Notes under the pieces: model-generated
The model's database searches: none
The model's input: only the letters and a program-made list of their open reading frames with translations
What the model was told of the DNA's origin: nothing
Assembly: GCA_045222555.1 (NCBI GenBank)
Contig: JBGUYY010000097.1
Coordinates: 1 to 64,000 of the forward strand
Direction of reading: 5' to 3'
DNA from: UBA1756 sp045222555
Lineage (GTDB): Bacteria; Bacteroidota; Bacteroidia; Bacteroidales; WCHB1-69
DNA: 64,000 bases
Translations under genes and position numbers: made by a program
Shown: in pieces, positions 1 to 12,300 of the stretch
Layout of the letters: each line of letters begins with the position of its first letter
How positions within the stretch are numbered: the stretch's first letter is position 1

Positions 1-83
1 GCTTCGCACAGGGCATCTACTTCCTGAACGTGCGCAACAGCGACTCTGTGGTGGCACAGAAGTTCATTGTCACGAAACGATAA
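1..83 (+). CDS. C-terminus of a T9SS-sorted surface protein (partial)
   Basis: Only the last 26 residues and the stop are inside the window; the open frame enters at base 3. They read as the end of a T9SS type A sorting domain (FAQGIYFLNVRNSD, then a basic end TKR). This domain takes secreted proteins across the outer membrane and is removed when they are anchored. The tail matches the end of the giant protein downstream at 19 of 26 residues, so the missing gene is probably a paralogue in tandem. A rho-independent terminator follows directly. The remainder of the protein cannot be judged from here. Confidence 0.85.
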   Translation, partial: FAQGIYFLNVRNSDSVVAQKFIVTKR

Positions 84-104
84 TCCAGCACAAACACGCG
101 ATAC

Positions 105-139
105 AGAGGGCGGCCGGTTACGGTTGCCCTCTTTTTTTT
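105..139 (+). terminator. Rho-independent terminator after the partial T9SS gene
   Basis: GAGGGC (106-111) pairs with GCCCTC (126-131), with an inner CCG/CGG extension (114-116 with 121-123), followed by a run of eight T. It lies about 20 bases past the stop codon. Confidence 0.85.
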
Positions 140-395
140 CACTTTTTTAAGAAAATAAGGCCTTCACAACTCTCTATTTATCAGGACCTTATTTTTATCA
201 AATTTTTTTTGTTGAAAAATATCACTTATTAACAAAAAAGTGTTATTATTGCAACTTACAATAGAATAACAAAAAATGTTGATTTTACAAGCATTTAAGA
301 CCCCTCTTCTACATAGAAAAAACAACAATACCGAAGTTTTTTCCAATTTTTCAATCTTTATATACGAAAATAAATAATCATTAAATATTATTACT
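140..395. other. AT-rich intergenic leader of the giant gene
   Basis: Very AT-rich and without a credible gene on either strand. It must hold the promoter and leader of the 14.7-kb gene that starts at 396, but I could not find a clean TAnnTTTG motif in it. A minus-strand open frame across this stretch has no recognisable protein features and runs into the giant gene. Confidence 0.5.
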
Positions 396-3300
396 ATGAA
401 AAGACTTTTATGCTTTTTTACCGGAATGCTCCTGCTGATGGGTTCAGCAAGCGCACAATGCATCACCCTTTCCCCCGACACCATCAAAGCGGTGGTAAGT
501 GGGAACCTGCAGTTTTACACGCTCACCTTCGGGCATGCGAATCTGTCAGACAACACCATGTATGCACTGGAGTATCAGTTCTACTACGATGACGAGCCCA
601 TTCCAGAGGACTCTCTCAGGCTCTACATCAACACCAACAGTTCCTACATTGCCACAAGGCTTTCATTGAACAGCTATACGGGAGAGAGAATCACCAACTC
701 ACACAGCTATTTCCCCTCCAAGCCCTTTGACATGATCACCAACATCTCCTACCAGGAGCTCAACTGTTTTTACGGGAAATATCTCAAAAACAACAGAGAA
801 GATATCAAGTTCGGAATCAGCTGGTTGCGCACTGGTAACTACAAGATTAGTATTAATTTGGTAGAAATGGAAGGTGCAACTCGCAACAACCAGTTGATTT
901 TCAGAAGCAACATCTATATAGGCGGTTACGGGGCGACACCCAATGGCAACGTGGCAGCCTCCACCGAACTGGTCACCACCAAAGAGCTGGAGCCCACTGT
1001 TATTTACGCATGTTATGATGAAATCACAGACGATCCGGCGAACTCCTTCACGCGTGGAGACATGACCTGGACGACCCATGACACATGGGCGAATGCTGTG
1101 GAAGGCACCGTTTTTTGCACCAAGGAGGTACAATTCATCACCTACCAAGAGAACTGCATCAATCGACTTGACTCCACACAGAGCATCACCGTGGGGTGGC
1201 GTCCGCAGCTCACCGCCTCCATCAGCGAAACCGGTCACAACCAGACCATCTGCCAGCAGACTTCTGCCGGATATGCCATCCTGACCATCTCGGGCGGGAA
1301 AGCGCCCTACAGCATCCAGCCCATCAAGAACGGGCAAAATCATGGCGAGCCCATCGAAGCCGAACAAGCCGGAACCAACATCAAAGTCGGCGGTTTGTCG
1401 GCGGGCACCTACACCTTTATGGTGACCGATGCCAATGAATGTACTGTGGAGACTGCAACGAACATCGAGATTGCAGATGTAGCGACCAACAATACCATCA
1501 CCATCACGCTCAATCCGACGCATGTCACCTGTAATGGCGGCACTGACGGAAGCATCAGCGCCGAAATCGTTGATGCTTCCAGCGAAGAAGACGCGTATCT
1601 GCCCCTGACCTATGCATGGAGCAACCAGACCACCACTACCAGCAGCGATCTCACGACCAGCATTAATACTCTCACGGCTGGCGACTACACGCTGGTGGTA
1701 ACGGACAACATGGGATGTACGGCTTCCAAGAGCGTAACCATCAACGAGGCGCCGGCCATCACCAGCAGCAAAGAGGTATGGTGCTGCGCCAACGCCCTCC
1801 CCTACCATTACGATCCGCAGCACGCTGACACGATCTTCACCGAAGCCGGCACCAAAGAGGTGAAATACACCTCCGCCAACGGTTGCGACAGTATCGTGAG
1901 TGTGACACTGACGGTGTACACGCCATCCGTTGTCCTGACCGACATCACCGGCAACAGCACCATCTGTGCCGGCAGCGAGGCTGCGCTCAGCGTTGGAACC
2001 ATTGCTGACGGCACTGAGGGCACCGTGAGCTACGCATGGAGCAACAACCGCACCCAAGACACATGGAACACCGCTTCCATTTCCGTCAGTCCCAGCGACA
2101 CTACTCTCTACACCGTGGTGGCCACCGCTACCTTAGGAGAAGGCGATGAGGCCTGCACCGCTACCGACACCAAGAGCTTCACTGTGAAGGTGAATGCTCC
2201 TGCCGTTGTGTTGAATGAGATCTCCGGCACCAGCACCATCTGCTACGGTGATGAAACCGAGCTTTCCATCAGCACAGCCACTGGCACCAAAGGGGATGTC
2301 ACCTACGTATGGAACACCCAGGAGACAACTAGCACCATCACCGTGGAACCCACAGCTACCACCACTTACAGCGTAGTGGCAACGGCCACGGTGGGCGAAG
2401 GCAATGAGGCCTGCTCCGTAACTGCCAGCGAGAGTGTGGAAGTGACCGTGAATGCTCCGGCAGTTGCTCTTAGCGACATCGAACCCGTTACCATCTGTAA
2501 AGGTGGACAAGGCGCCACTCTCACCGTCGGCACCATTGCCGACGGCACCAACGGCGAGCTCTCTTATGTATGGAGCGCTGGCGAACAAGCCATCGACAAC
2601 AGCAACAGCGCAAGTATCGATGTCAATCCGGAAGCCACTACTACTTACAGCGTGGTCGTCACCGCCACGGTTGGCAACTGCACCACCACAGCCACCAAGA
2701 GCGTTACCGTTACCGTGAACGCTCCAGCGGTTGCGCTCAGCGACATCGAACCCATTACCATCTGTAAAGGCGGAGAGGGCACCACGCTGACTGTCAGCGC
2801 CATTGCTGACGGCACCAACGGCGACCTCTCTTACGTATGGAGTGCAGATAATACTGCCATCGAAAACAGCAATAGCGCAAGTATCAGCGTCAATCCGGAA
2901 GCTACCACCACATACAGCGTAGTGGTCACCGCCACGGTTGATGACAATGATGTACCTTGCACCGCCACGGCCACCAAGAGCGTTACTGTTACCGTGAACG
3001 CTCCGGCGGTTGCGCTCAGCGACATCGAACCTGTCACCATCTGTAAAGGCGGACAGGGCACCACGCTGACCGTCAGCGCCATTTCTGACGGCACCAACGG
3101 CGAGCTCTCTTATGTATGGAGCGCTGGCGAACAAGCCATCGACAACAGCAACAGCGCAAGTATCAGCGTCAATCCGGAAGCTACCACCACATACAGCGTA
3201 GTGGTCACTGCAACCGTTAACACCAACGATGTAGTCTGCACTGCCACGGCCACCAAGAGCGTGACCGTTACCGTGAACGCCCCGGCAGTTGTTCTCAGCG

Positions 3301-6300
3301 ACATTACGGGAAGCAGCACCATCTGTGCGGGTAGCAACACCACCTTGTCGGTAGTGGCTACCTCCAACAATGGCACTGTCTCCTACGCATGGACAGCAGG
3401 CGAAGCAACCGTTGGCGGCAACAGCAACAGTATCACCGTAACGCCTACCGCCACTACCGAATACACCGTAGTGGCCACCGCCACCGTTAACACCAACAAC
3501 GTGACCTGTACGGCTACCGACACCAAGAACTTCGAGGTGACGGTGAACGCACCGGCCGTTGCTCTCGGCAACATCACTGGCAATACCACCATCTGTAAAG
3601 GTAGTGAAACCACCTTATCGGTTGAACCCACCTCCTCTACGGGCACTGTCACCTACGCTTGGAGCAACCAAGGGACTGACAACAGCATCACGGTTTCTCC
3701 CACCCAGAATACTACTTATATTGTTACCGCTACAGCAACCATTAGCAACAACAATGTGACCTGTACGGCTACCGACTCCAAGAGTGTCGTGGTAACGGTG
3801 AACGCACCGGCCCTCACGATGGCAGCTATTAGCGGCGACACCCACTTCTGTCTCGGCGGCAGCACCCAGCTTACGGCCAGCACCCAGACCAACACCGGCA
3901 ATGTTACCTATGCATGGAGTCCCGCCACCTATTTGAACACCACTGAAGGTGCTACCGTAACCTCCAAGCCGACTGCAGCCGGCACGATTGAATACGTCGT
4001 CACAGGTACGGCCACCGTCAACACCAACGACGTGACTTGTACGGCCACGGCTACGGAGAGTGTGACCATAACGGTGAACGACACTGTCCAACTCAGCACC
4101 GAAGATGCCACGCTGCTCACCCAGAGCGTCTGCGCTGGCAGCACCATCACTCCTGTTGAGATCACTTATGCTAATGCCTCCATCACCCACAGCACAATTC
4201 CGGCTGGCATGACCTACAGTGATGAGGACAACACCATCACCCTTGCCGGCGCTCCGACCACCGCAGGTGAATACACCATCACCCTTACCGCTACCAGCAA
4301 TCAACAGAATCCGATTTGCAACGGCAAAACCCTCACCTTCAACCTTAACGTCAATCCGACTGTCACCCTGTCAGCTACCAACCTCACCCAGAGCGTCTGC
4401 GCTGGCAGCAACATCGCCAATGTGGTCATCACCAACACCAACTCTGAAGTGACCACCTCCACGCTACCCGCTGGTTTAACCTTCAGCAACAACACCATTT
4501 CTGGTGCGCCCACCACTGCTGGCACGTATGCCATCACCATCACGGCCACCAGCAACCAGAGCAATCCGATCTGCGATCCCGAAACGGTCACCTTCAACCT
4601 GACCGTCAACCCGACCGTCACCTTGAGTGCCACCAACCTTACCCAGAGCGTTTGCGCCGGCAGCGCCATCACCAATGTGGTCATTACCAACACCAACTCC
4701 ACGGTGACGACCTCCGAACTTCCCGCTGGTTTGACCTTCAGCAACAACACCATTTCTGGTACTCCCACCACTGCTGGCACGTATGCCATCACCATCACGG
4801 CCACCAGCAACCAGAGCAATCCGACCTGCGATCCCGAAACGGTCACCTTCAACCTGACCGTCAACCCGACCGTCACCTTGAGTGCCACCAACCTCACCCA
4901 GAGTGTCTGCGCTGGCAACGCCATCACCAATGTGGTCATCACCAACACCAACTCCACGGTGACCACTTCCGAACTTCCCGCTGGTCTGACCTTCAGCAAC
5001 AACACCATCGCTGGTACTCCCACCACTGCTGGTACGTATACCATCACCATCACGGCCACCAGCAACCAGAGCAATCCGACCTGCGATCCCGAAACGGCCA
5101 CTTTCAACCTGACCGTCAACCCGACCGTCACTTTGGAGGCCACCAACCTCACCCAGACCATGTGCGCGGGCAGCGACATCGCCAATGTGGTCATCACCAA
5201 CACCAACTCCACGGTGACAACCTCCACACTTCCTGAAGGATTGACTTTCAGCAACAACACCATCTCTGGTATTCCCACCACTGCTGGCACGTATACCATC
5301 ACCATCACGGCCACCAGCAACCAGAGCAATCCGACCTGCGATCCGGAAACGGTCACCTTTAACCTGACTGTCAACCCGACCGTCACCTTGACTGCCACCA
5401 ACCTCACTCAGAGCGTCTGTGCTGGCAATGCCATCACCAATGTGGTCATCACCAACACCTACTCCACGGTGACAACCTCCACGCTTCCCGCAGGTTTGAC
5501 CTTCAGCAACAACACCATCTCTGGAACTCCCACCACCGCTGGTGAATACACCATCACCATCACGGCTACCAGCGACCAAGAACCTGCTTGCACAGCTGAG
5601 ACCGTCACCTTCAACCTGACCGTGAAGGCGCTGCCCGAACCGGCATTGAGTGATGCTGTCATTTGCGCCAGCGCATCTGACAACAACAACACGCTGACGC
5701 TGACCACTAACGCCAACATGAGCAACTACACTTGGAGTGTGGACGGCGGAACCATTACCGAAGGCAGCGGCACCAATACCATTAAGGTGCAGTGGGCTGC
5801 TGCGGGCGAGAAGAATATCAGCATAACCTACACTGGAGCTAACGGTTGTGAAGGCACCAATGAAAGTTCAGTGACGGTTTATGCCGCTCCCGACTTTACG
5901 GTTACTGGCAATCCTGCCAGCCACAGCATCTGCGCTGTTGAAGGCACTGACGTCATCACCGTCAACTCCAACACCCAATACACCTACGAATGGTCAGCTG
6001 CCACTGGTTTGGATATGGAAGATGCCGAAGGCAACAATGCGAAAGAGTTCAAATCCAACACTGCTGGCACCTACGCAGTTACTATTACTGGCAGCAAAAC
6101 ATACGACAACCTCACCTGCCAGACCACGCAGAACGTCACCGTAACGGTAAACGAGCAGCCTGTTCTGGCTGTTACCCCGCAAAATCCGACCTGTTACGGT
6201 GGAAATAACGGTAAGATTACTACCACGGTTACGGGCGGCACACCCGCATACAGCTTCGATTGGAGTAACGATACCCATTCCAACAACGCACAGAACCTGA

Positions 6301-9300
6301 CCGCTGGCACCTACTCTGTCACCGTGACCGATGGCAACGGCTGTCATGCTTATGCTACCGACATCACGCTGACCGACCCGAGTCAGATCACTGCCACCAA
6401 GAGCAACCATGAGGATGTGAACTGCCATGGTGCCTCTACTGGTGCATTTACCGTAACGGCTGCCAACGGTACCGCTTTCGATGGCGGTCAATATCTTTAT
6501 AAGTTAGGTAATGACCAAGAAGGCACACTGGCTGTCAGCCAAACTTACAGCAACCTGCCCGCCGGCAACTACGTGGTCACCGTTAGCGACCGCAACGGCT
6601 GTCCGGTTGAAATCAAGGACACCATCATCGAGCCCGCCGCATTGTCGGTGACGGCTATTAGCGGGGCTGCCAATTACTGCCTCAATGACGAAACCTCAGA
6701 GCTTTCTGTAACTGTTTCTGGAGGAAATCTTTCCGGAAATTATGATTATTCTTGGAAAATGTCTATCGACAATGGAGAAACATGGACGGAAGAAGGAGGC
6801 GATGATGTTTATACGCCTTCCACTGCAGAAGCTGGCACATTCCTTTACAAAGTTACCGTTTCTGATGAATGCCAGAACGAGCAGACCACCGAGAGCGTAA
6901 CGGTCGTTGTTTACAGCCAGCCCACCATTGGCGACATTGCTGAGCAGACCATCTGCGTAGGTACCACCACGACGCTTGAGCCCACCATCAGCGGTGGCAA
7001 GGCCGAGCTCACCTACGCTTGGTACAAGGACAACAGCAATAATCCTATCGCCAACGCTACCGGTGCCACCTACACCACGCCTGCAGAGGATGCTACCGAT
7101 GGGGCAACCCACACCTATAAACTTGTGGTAACCGACGCTTGCGAGAACACTGCCAACAAGACCTTCACCGTTAAAGTGGCTCAAGCCCTTGAAGTGGCTG
7201 ATATCGAAAATCAGACCATCTGCGTAGGCACCTCCACCACTTTGACGGCTGTACCGAGCAATGGCACTGAGCCTTACGCTTACCAGTGGTACAAGGGCAA
7301 CAGCGCAATTGCCAACGCCACCAACGCATCTTACGAAACTCCGGCCGCTGACGCAGTGTCTGGCCAGAGCGTAACCTACAAGGTAGTCGTCACCGACGCT
7401 TGCGCCAACACCGTGGCCGTTGAGAAGAGCGTCACCGTGAGCGTAGTCGACGCCCTCACCGTGGCCGACATTGAGAACCAGACCATCTGCGTAGGCACCT
7501 CCGCCACTTTGACGGCTGTGCCGAGCAACGGAACAACGCCTTACGCTTACCAGTGGTACAAGGGTAACGATGCTATTGCCAACGCTACTAGCGAAACTTA
7601 CACCACTCCGACCACTGACGCCGTGTCTGGCCAGAGCGTCACTTACAAGGTGATCGTCACCGACGCTTGCGAAAACACCGTGGCCGTTGAAAAGACCGTC
7701 ACCGTGAGTGTGGTCAACGCCCTCACCGTGGCCGACATTGAGAACCAGACCATCTGCGTGGGCACCTCCGCCACCCTGACGGCAGTACCGAGCAACGGCA
7801 CAACACCTTACGCTTACCAGTGGTACAAAGGTAACGATGCCATTGAGGGCGCCACCAACGCATCCTACGAAACTCCGACCGCTGACGCAGTGTCCGGTCA
7901 GAGCGTGACCTACAAGGTAGTCGTCACCGATGCCTGTGCCAACACCGTGGCCGTTGAGAAGACCGTCACCGTGAGCGTTTACGATGCTCTCGACATCGCA
8001 GAGACCCACACCAACATCTCCTGCTTCGGAGGTGACAACGGTTCCATTACCGTTACGGCATCCAACGGCAATCCTGGTTATCAGTTCAAGATTGACAATG
8101 AATCATACAGTGAGCTTTCCGCTACTACCACCGCCACTTACGACCAGCTTACTGCGGGCACCTATACCGTTACGGTGAAAGACAACTGCGGTACTGAAAA
8201 GAGCATCGCAATTGAGTTGACCGAGCCCGCCGCATTGGCCGCCACCATCACCCAGCAGGTGAATGTGAACTGCTACCGCGGAAATGACGGCTCCATCACC
8301 GTGACTGCTACCGAAAATACGGGCACTGCCCCCTACACTTACAAACGCAAACATGTGGGCGAGTTCTCCACGAACAACACCTTCAGCGGCCTTGCCGCCG
8401 GCAAAGACACCATCGTAGTGATGGACCACAACGGTTGCTCGGTAGAAGTGCCGTTCGAAATCACGCAGCCCGACACGCTGGAGCTTCATGAAATTGCTGA
8501 CTCCCACATTGATGTCTCATGCAACGGTCTTTCCGATGGTGCTATCGAAGTGGCTGCTACCGGCGGTTACGGCACCTATCTGTACAACTGGAACAATGGT
8601 GGTTTCGGTGGCAACGCCGCTGACGACCAACTTGAAGCTGGCGAGTACACCATCGTGGTCAGAGACGGCCACAGTTGCACCGCTTCGGTAACCGTTACCA
8701 TCACTGAACCTGCCGTTTTGAATGCTACTATTGAAGGCACTAACATCTCCTGCTATGGAGAGACCGATGGCACGATTACAGTCAGCGTTACGGGCGGTAC
8801 CGAACCTTATACTTATAGATGGAACGATGACAACCAGCAAAACAGAGTAGCGGCGAGAACCAATGTGTCTGCTGGTGAGTACACCGTAACGGTCACCGAT
8901 GCCCACTACTGCACCTCCATCAAGAACATCACCCTCACCCAGCCCGCCGACTTCACCGTCAGTGTGGCTGGCGACAATGAGATTTGCGCATACGAGACAA
9001 CCACCTTCACCGCTACCACAACAGGCGATGTCACATTGAAATGGTATCTGAACGACAATGAGATTGCCAATGAGACCAATGCAAGTCTCAGCAACGTCAA
9101 CACTGCTGGTACCTACAAGGTGGTGGCTACCCAAAGCGGAAGCAACTGCACCAAAGAAGCTACCATCACCCTCACCGTTGACACTGTGCCGAACGTAACC
9201 ATCACAGGTGAAAGCAGCATCTGCTATAACACTGAGGTGACGCTGACCGCCAACAATGCCGACAACTATGTTTGGGGTGATGATGCTGACGATAATACTT

Positions 9301-12300
9301 CCGTCACCAATACACTTACTGCAGACAGCACCTTCGTCGTGACGGGTACCAACAGCTATGGCTGTACGGCCAGCGCTTCCCACACCGTTACGGTGAACGC
9401 TTTGCCGGATGCAACCATGACCTTCACTTTGAATAATGCGACAGTCACTCCAATTGACAATGAGATTGACTTCTGCGCTGACGGAACCCTCATCCTCTCT
9501 GTTCCTAATGTTGAAGGCAGCACCTATACTTGGTATGGCGCTGATGAACTTTTAGAAGAAGATGGACATTCGCTCACCCTCACGAATACCACACCTGAAC
9601 AAACTGGTTGGTATAGCGTGAAGATTACCAATGCGAACGGATGCACCAGCTGGTCAGCCAGCACCCTCATTGTTGCAAATCCTTTGCCCAATGTTGTATT
9701 GAGCGAAGACCATAATCTCAATACGATCTGTGCGGATAATGCATTCCACTTTACTGTAACATGCGAGGCCTGCACCACTGCTGTTAGCAGTTATGTATGG
9801 AAACTCAACGATGACATCATTACCGGGGCTTCAGCCAGCACCTTGCGTGCCACCGAAGGCGGCACCTATGTAGTGATCGCTACCGATGAAAATGGCTGCG
9901 TTAACACCACTAATGCTCTGGCAGTCACTGTGAACGAACTGCCGTCCGTAACCCTGAACGCATCACCCAGTGCCACCGATGGTGAAGTCACGATCTGCGA
10001 CGGCCAGAACGTAACCCTTACCGCCTCTTCAGAGACTACCCCATTCAACTGGGAAATGGACAGATTGGCCATTGAAGGTAACGGCAACACCTTAACAGCC
10101 ACTACAGCTGGTAAATACACGGTAAGTGTAACTGACGGCAACGGCTGCTCCAGCACATCCGATACGATAACCGTGCACGTAAATCCGGTGCCCAATTTCA
10201 CCATTGGAAGCGAAAGCGAGGACAACGAAGGTAATGAAACTGGAATCGCAGTATGCTTCGGCACAGATGTATCCCTCTATGCTCAAGAGTTAGAGGACGA
10301 AGTCTATACCTACTCATGGCAAACCAATGACTACCTTGAACTCACTGACAATGATGCTGAAGTCACTTTCATCGGCACCGCTCCGGCTGACACCTACACA
10401 GTGAGCGCAACAGCCACCAACTCATTTGGCTGTTCATTGACTCAATCCCACACTATTATCGTCCGCTCCCTGCCGTCAATCACAGTCGCCAATGCTCAGG
10501 TGTGTCTCAACGGCACTGTCTCGCTTTCCGCATCAGGCGCAGAGGAATATAAATGGACTCCGACCGAATACTTTACGGCACCCAACACCATTACTGATGT
10601 TGTTACTGGATCCCCCGTCACTTTCTACGGCATCGAAGCAGGAGAAACAGAAATCATCATTACAGGTACTGATGAGTATGGCTGTGTGAACGAGACGACG
10701 GCCACCATTACCGTACTCGATCTGCCCACCAACGGTCTTACACTGGCTAACAAAGAGATCTGTCAAGGGGCAACCGCTGGCTGGAAAATTGAAGGCGAAT
10801 ACAGCGACTATGCTTGGACCTGTTCCTTGACCAACTCGCTGCAGCCTGTGACCGGCGACACCGTCACCTTCACGGGTTCCACCACCGGCACTCACACGGT
10901 TACCGTAGAGGTCACCGATGACAACAACTGTACCAACAGCACTTCCGCTACGGTGTATGTTCATGAACTGCCCAACATCTCGCTCACCAGCAATGACGCT
11001 GTTTGCGAAGGCAACACCATCACCTTTACCACCGATGCAGCCAATGCTGACAACGGCATTCATGACTACATCTGGACTTATCCTGAGGATAATGCCACTG
11101 TAGAAGGCGAAACCACGGGCAACACCCTCACCTTGAGCTGGGCTGACAATGGCTCCAAGACCGTAACCGTGAACTATACCGATGGAAACGGCTGTACGGC
11201 AACGCAGGCCGCCTCACGCAGCATCACGGTGAACGCACTTCCCGACGTGGCCATCACCAACGGACAATCCACCGCCATCTGCCTGGGCGGAACGGTGAAC
11301 CTGACCGCTACTGGTGCTACCAGCTATGAATGGGAAAACGAAGCTGGCAATACTGCCACCATCACCGTTGAACCGAAGAGAGACTCCACCTTCACGGTAA
11401 CGGGTACCGATGACAACGGATGTTCCAACACCGCTGCCATCAACATCACCGTATATGACACTGTGAAACTGGCCGCCACCAACACCACGCAGGCGAAATG
11501 TCTGGGTGATGAAATTGACGAAATTGTGATTGAGTCTGCCAACTGCACCCTCGACTTCGGTCAGATGTCGGAAGAACTCGCTTATGATGCAGAGACACAC
11601 AAGATTACTGGCCGACTGACCTCCGCCGGTGTCCACAGTTTCACCATCACGGCCACTTCCGAGCACGGATGCAGCAGCAAGAGCGTGCCTGTATTCATCA
11701 CGATGAACGACACCGTGAAATTGGCTGCCACCAACACCACGCAGACCTACTGCCTCGGTACCGCCATTGAGCCCATCGAGCTGACCATTGCCAACTGCGA
11801 ACTTGATTTTGGCCAGATGCCGACGGATGAACTGACCTACGACGAAAGCGACCACATCATCACGGGCGAGGTGACCAGCGCCGGTGAACACACCTTCACC
11901 ATCACGGCCAGCAGCACCACCTGTCCTTCTTCTGAAAAGAGCGTGGTGGTGACCATCACCATGAACGACACGGTGAGAATTGAGGCCACCAACGCCACTC
12001 AAGAGCTCTGTCTCGGCGAGCCTATCACACCTATCGTCCTCGACACCGCTCATTGCACGCTTGACCTTGATGATATTCCGGCAGGCCTGACCTACAACGC
12101 TGCAAGCCACTCCATCACGGGTGAGCTGACTAGTACTGGTGTTCACACCTTCCGCATTATCGCTGAAAATGGCAACTGCGGTGAGAAGGAGGTGAACTTC
12201 TCCATCACCATGCTGGATACCGCGAAGCTGACGGCGGAAGATACCACGCAGACTCTCTGCTTGGGCACACCGATTACACCTATCGTACTGGATACCGCAC

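Noticed and set aside
164..487. Minus-strand 107-aa open frame before the giant gene
   Set aside because: AT-rich leader sequence, overlaps the start of the giant gene, and has no protein features.
699..2057. Long minus-strand open frame inside the giant gene (452 aa)
   Set aside because: Shadow of a strongly biased, repeat-built coding strand; Gly/Val/Asp-rich without domains or a plausible start.
4362..5636. Regular repeats taken for a CRISPR array
   Set aside because: Units are 255 bp, in frame, and code Ig-like modules; there are no short spacers and no cas genes.
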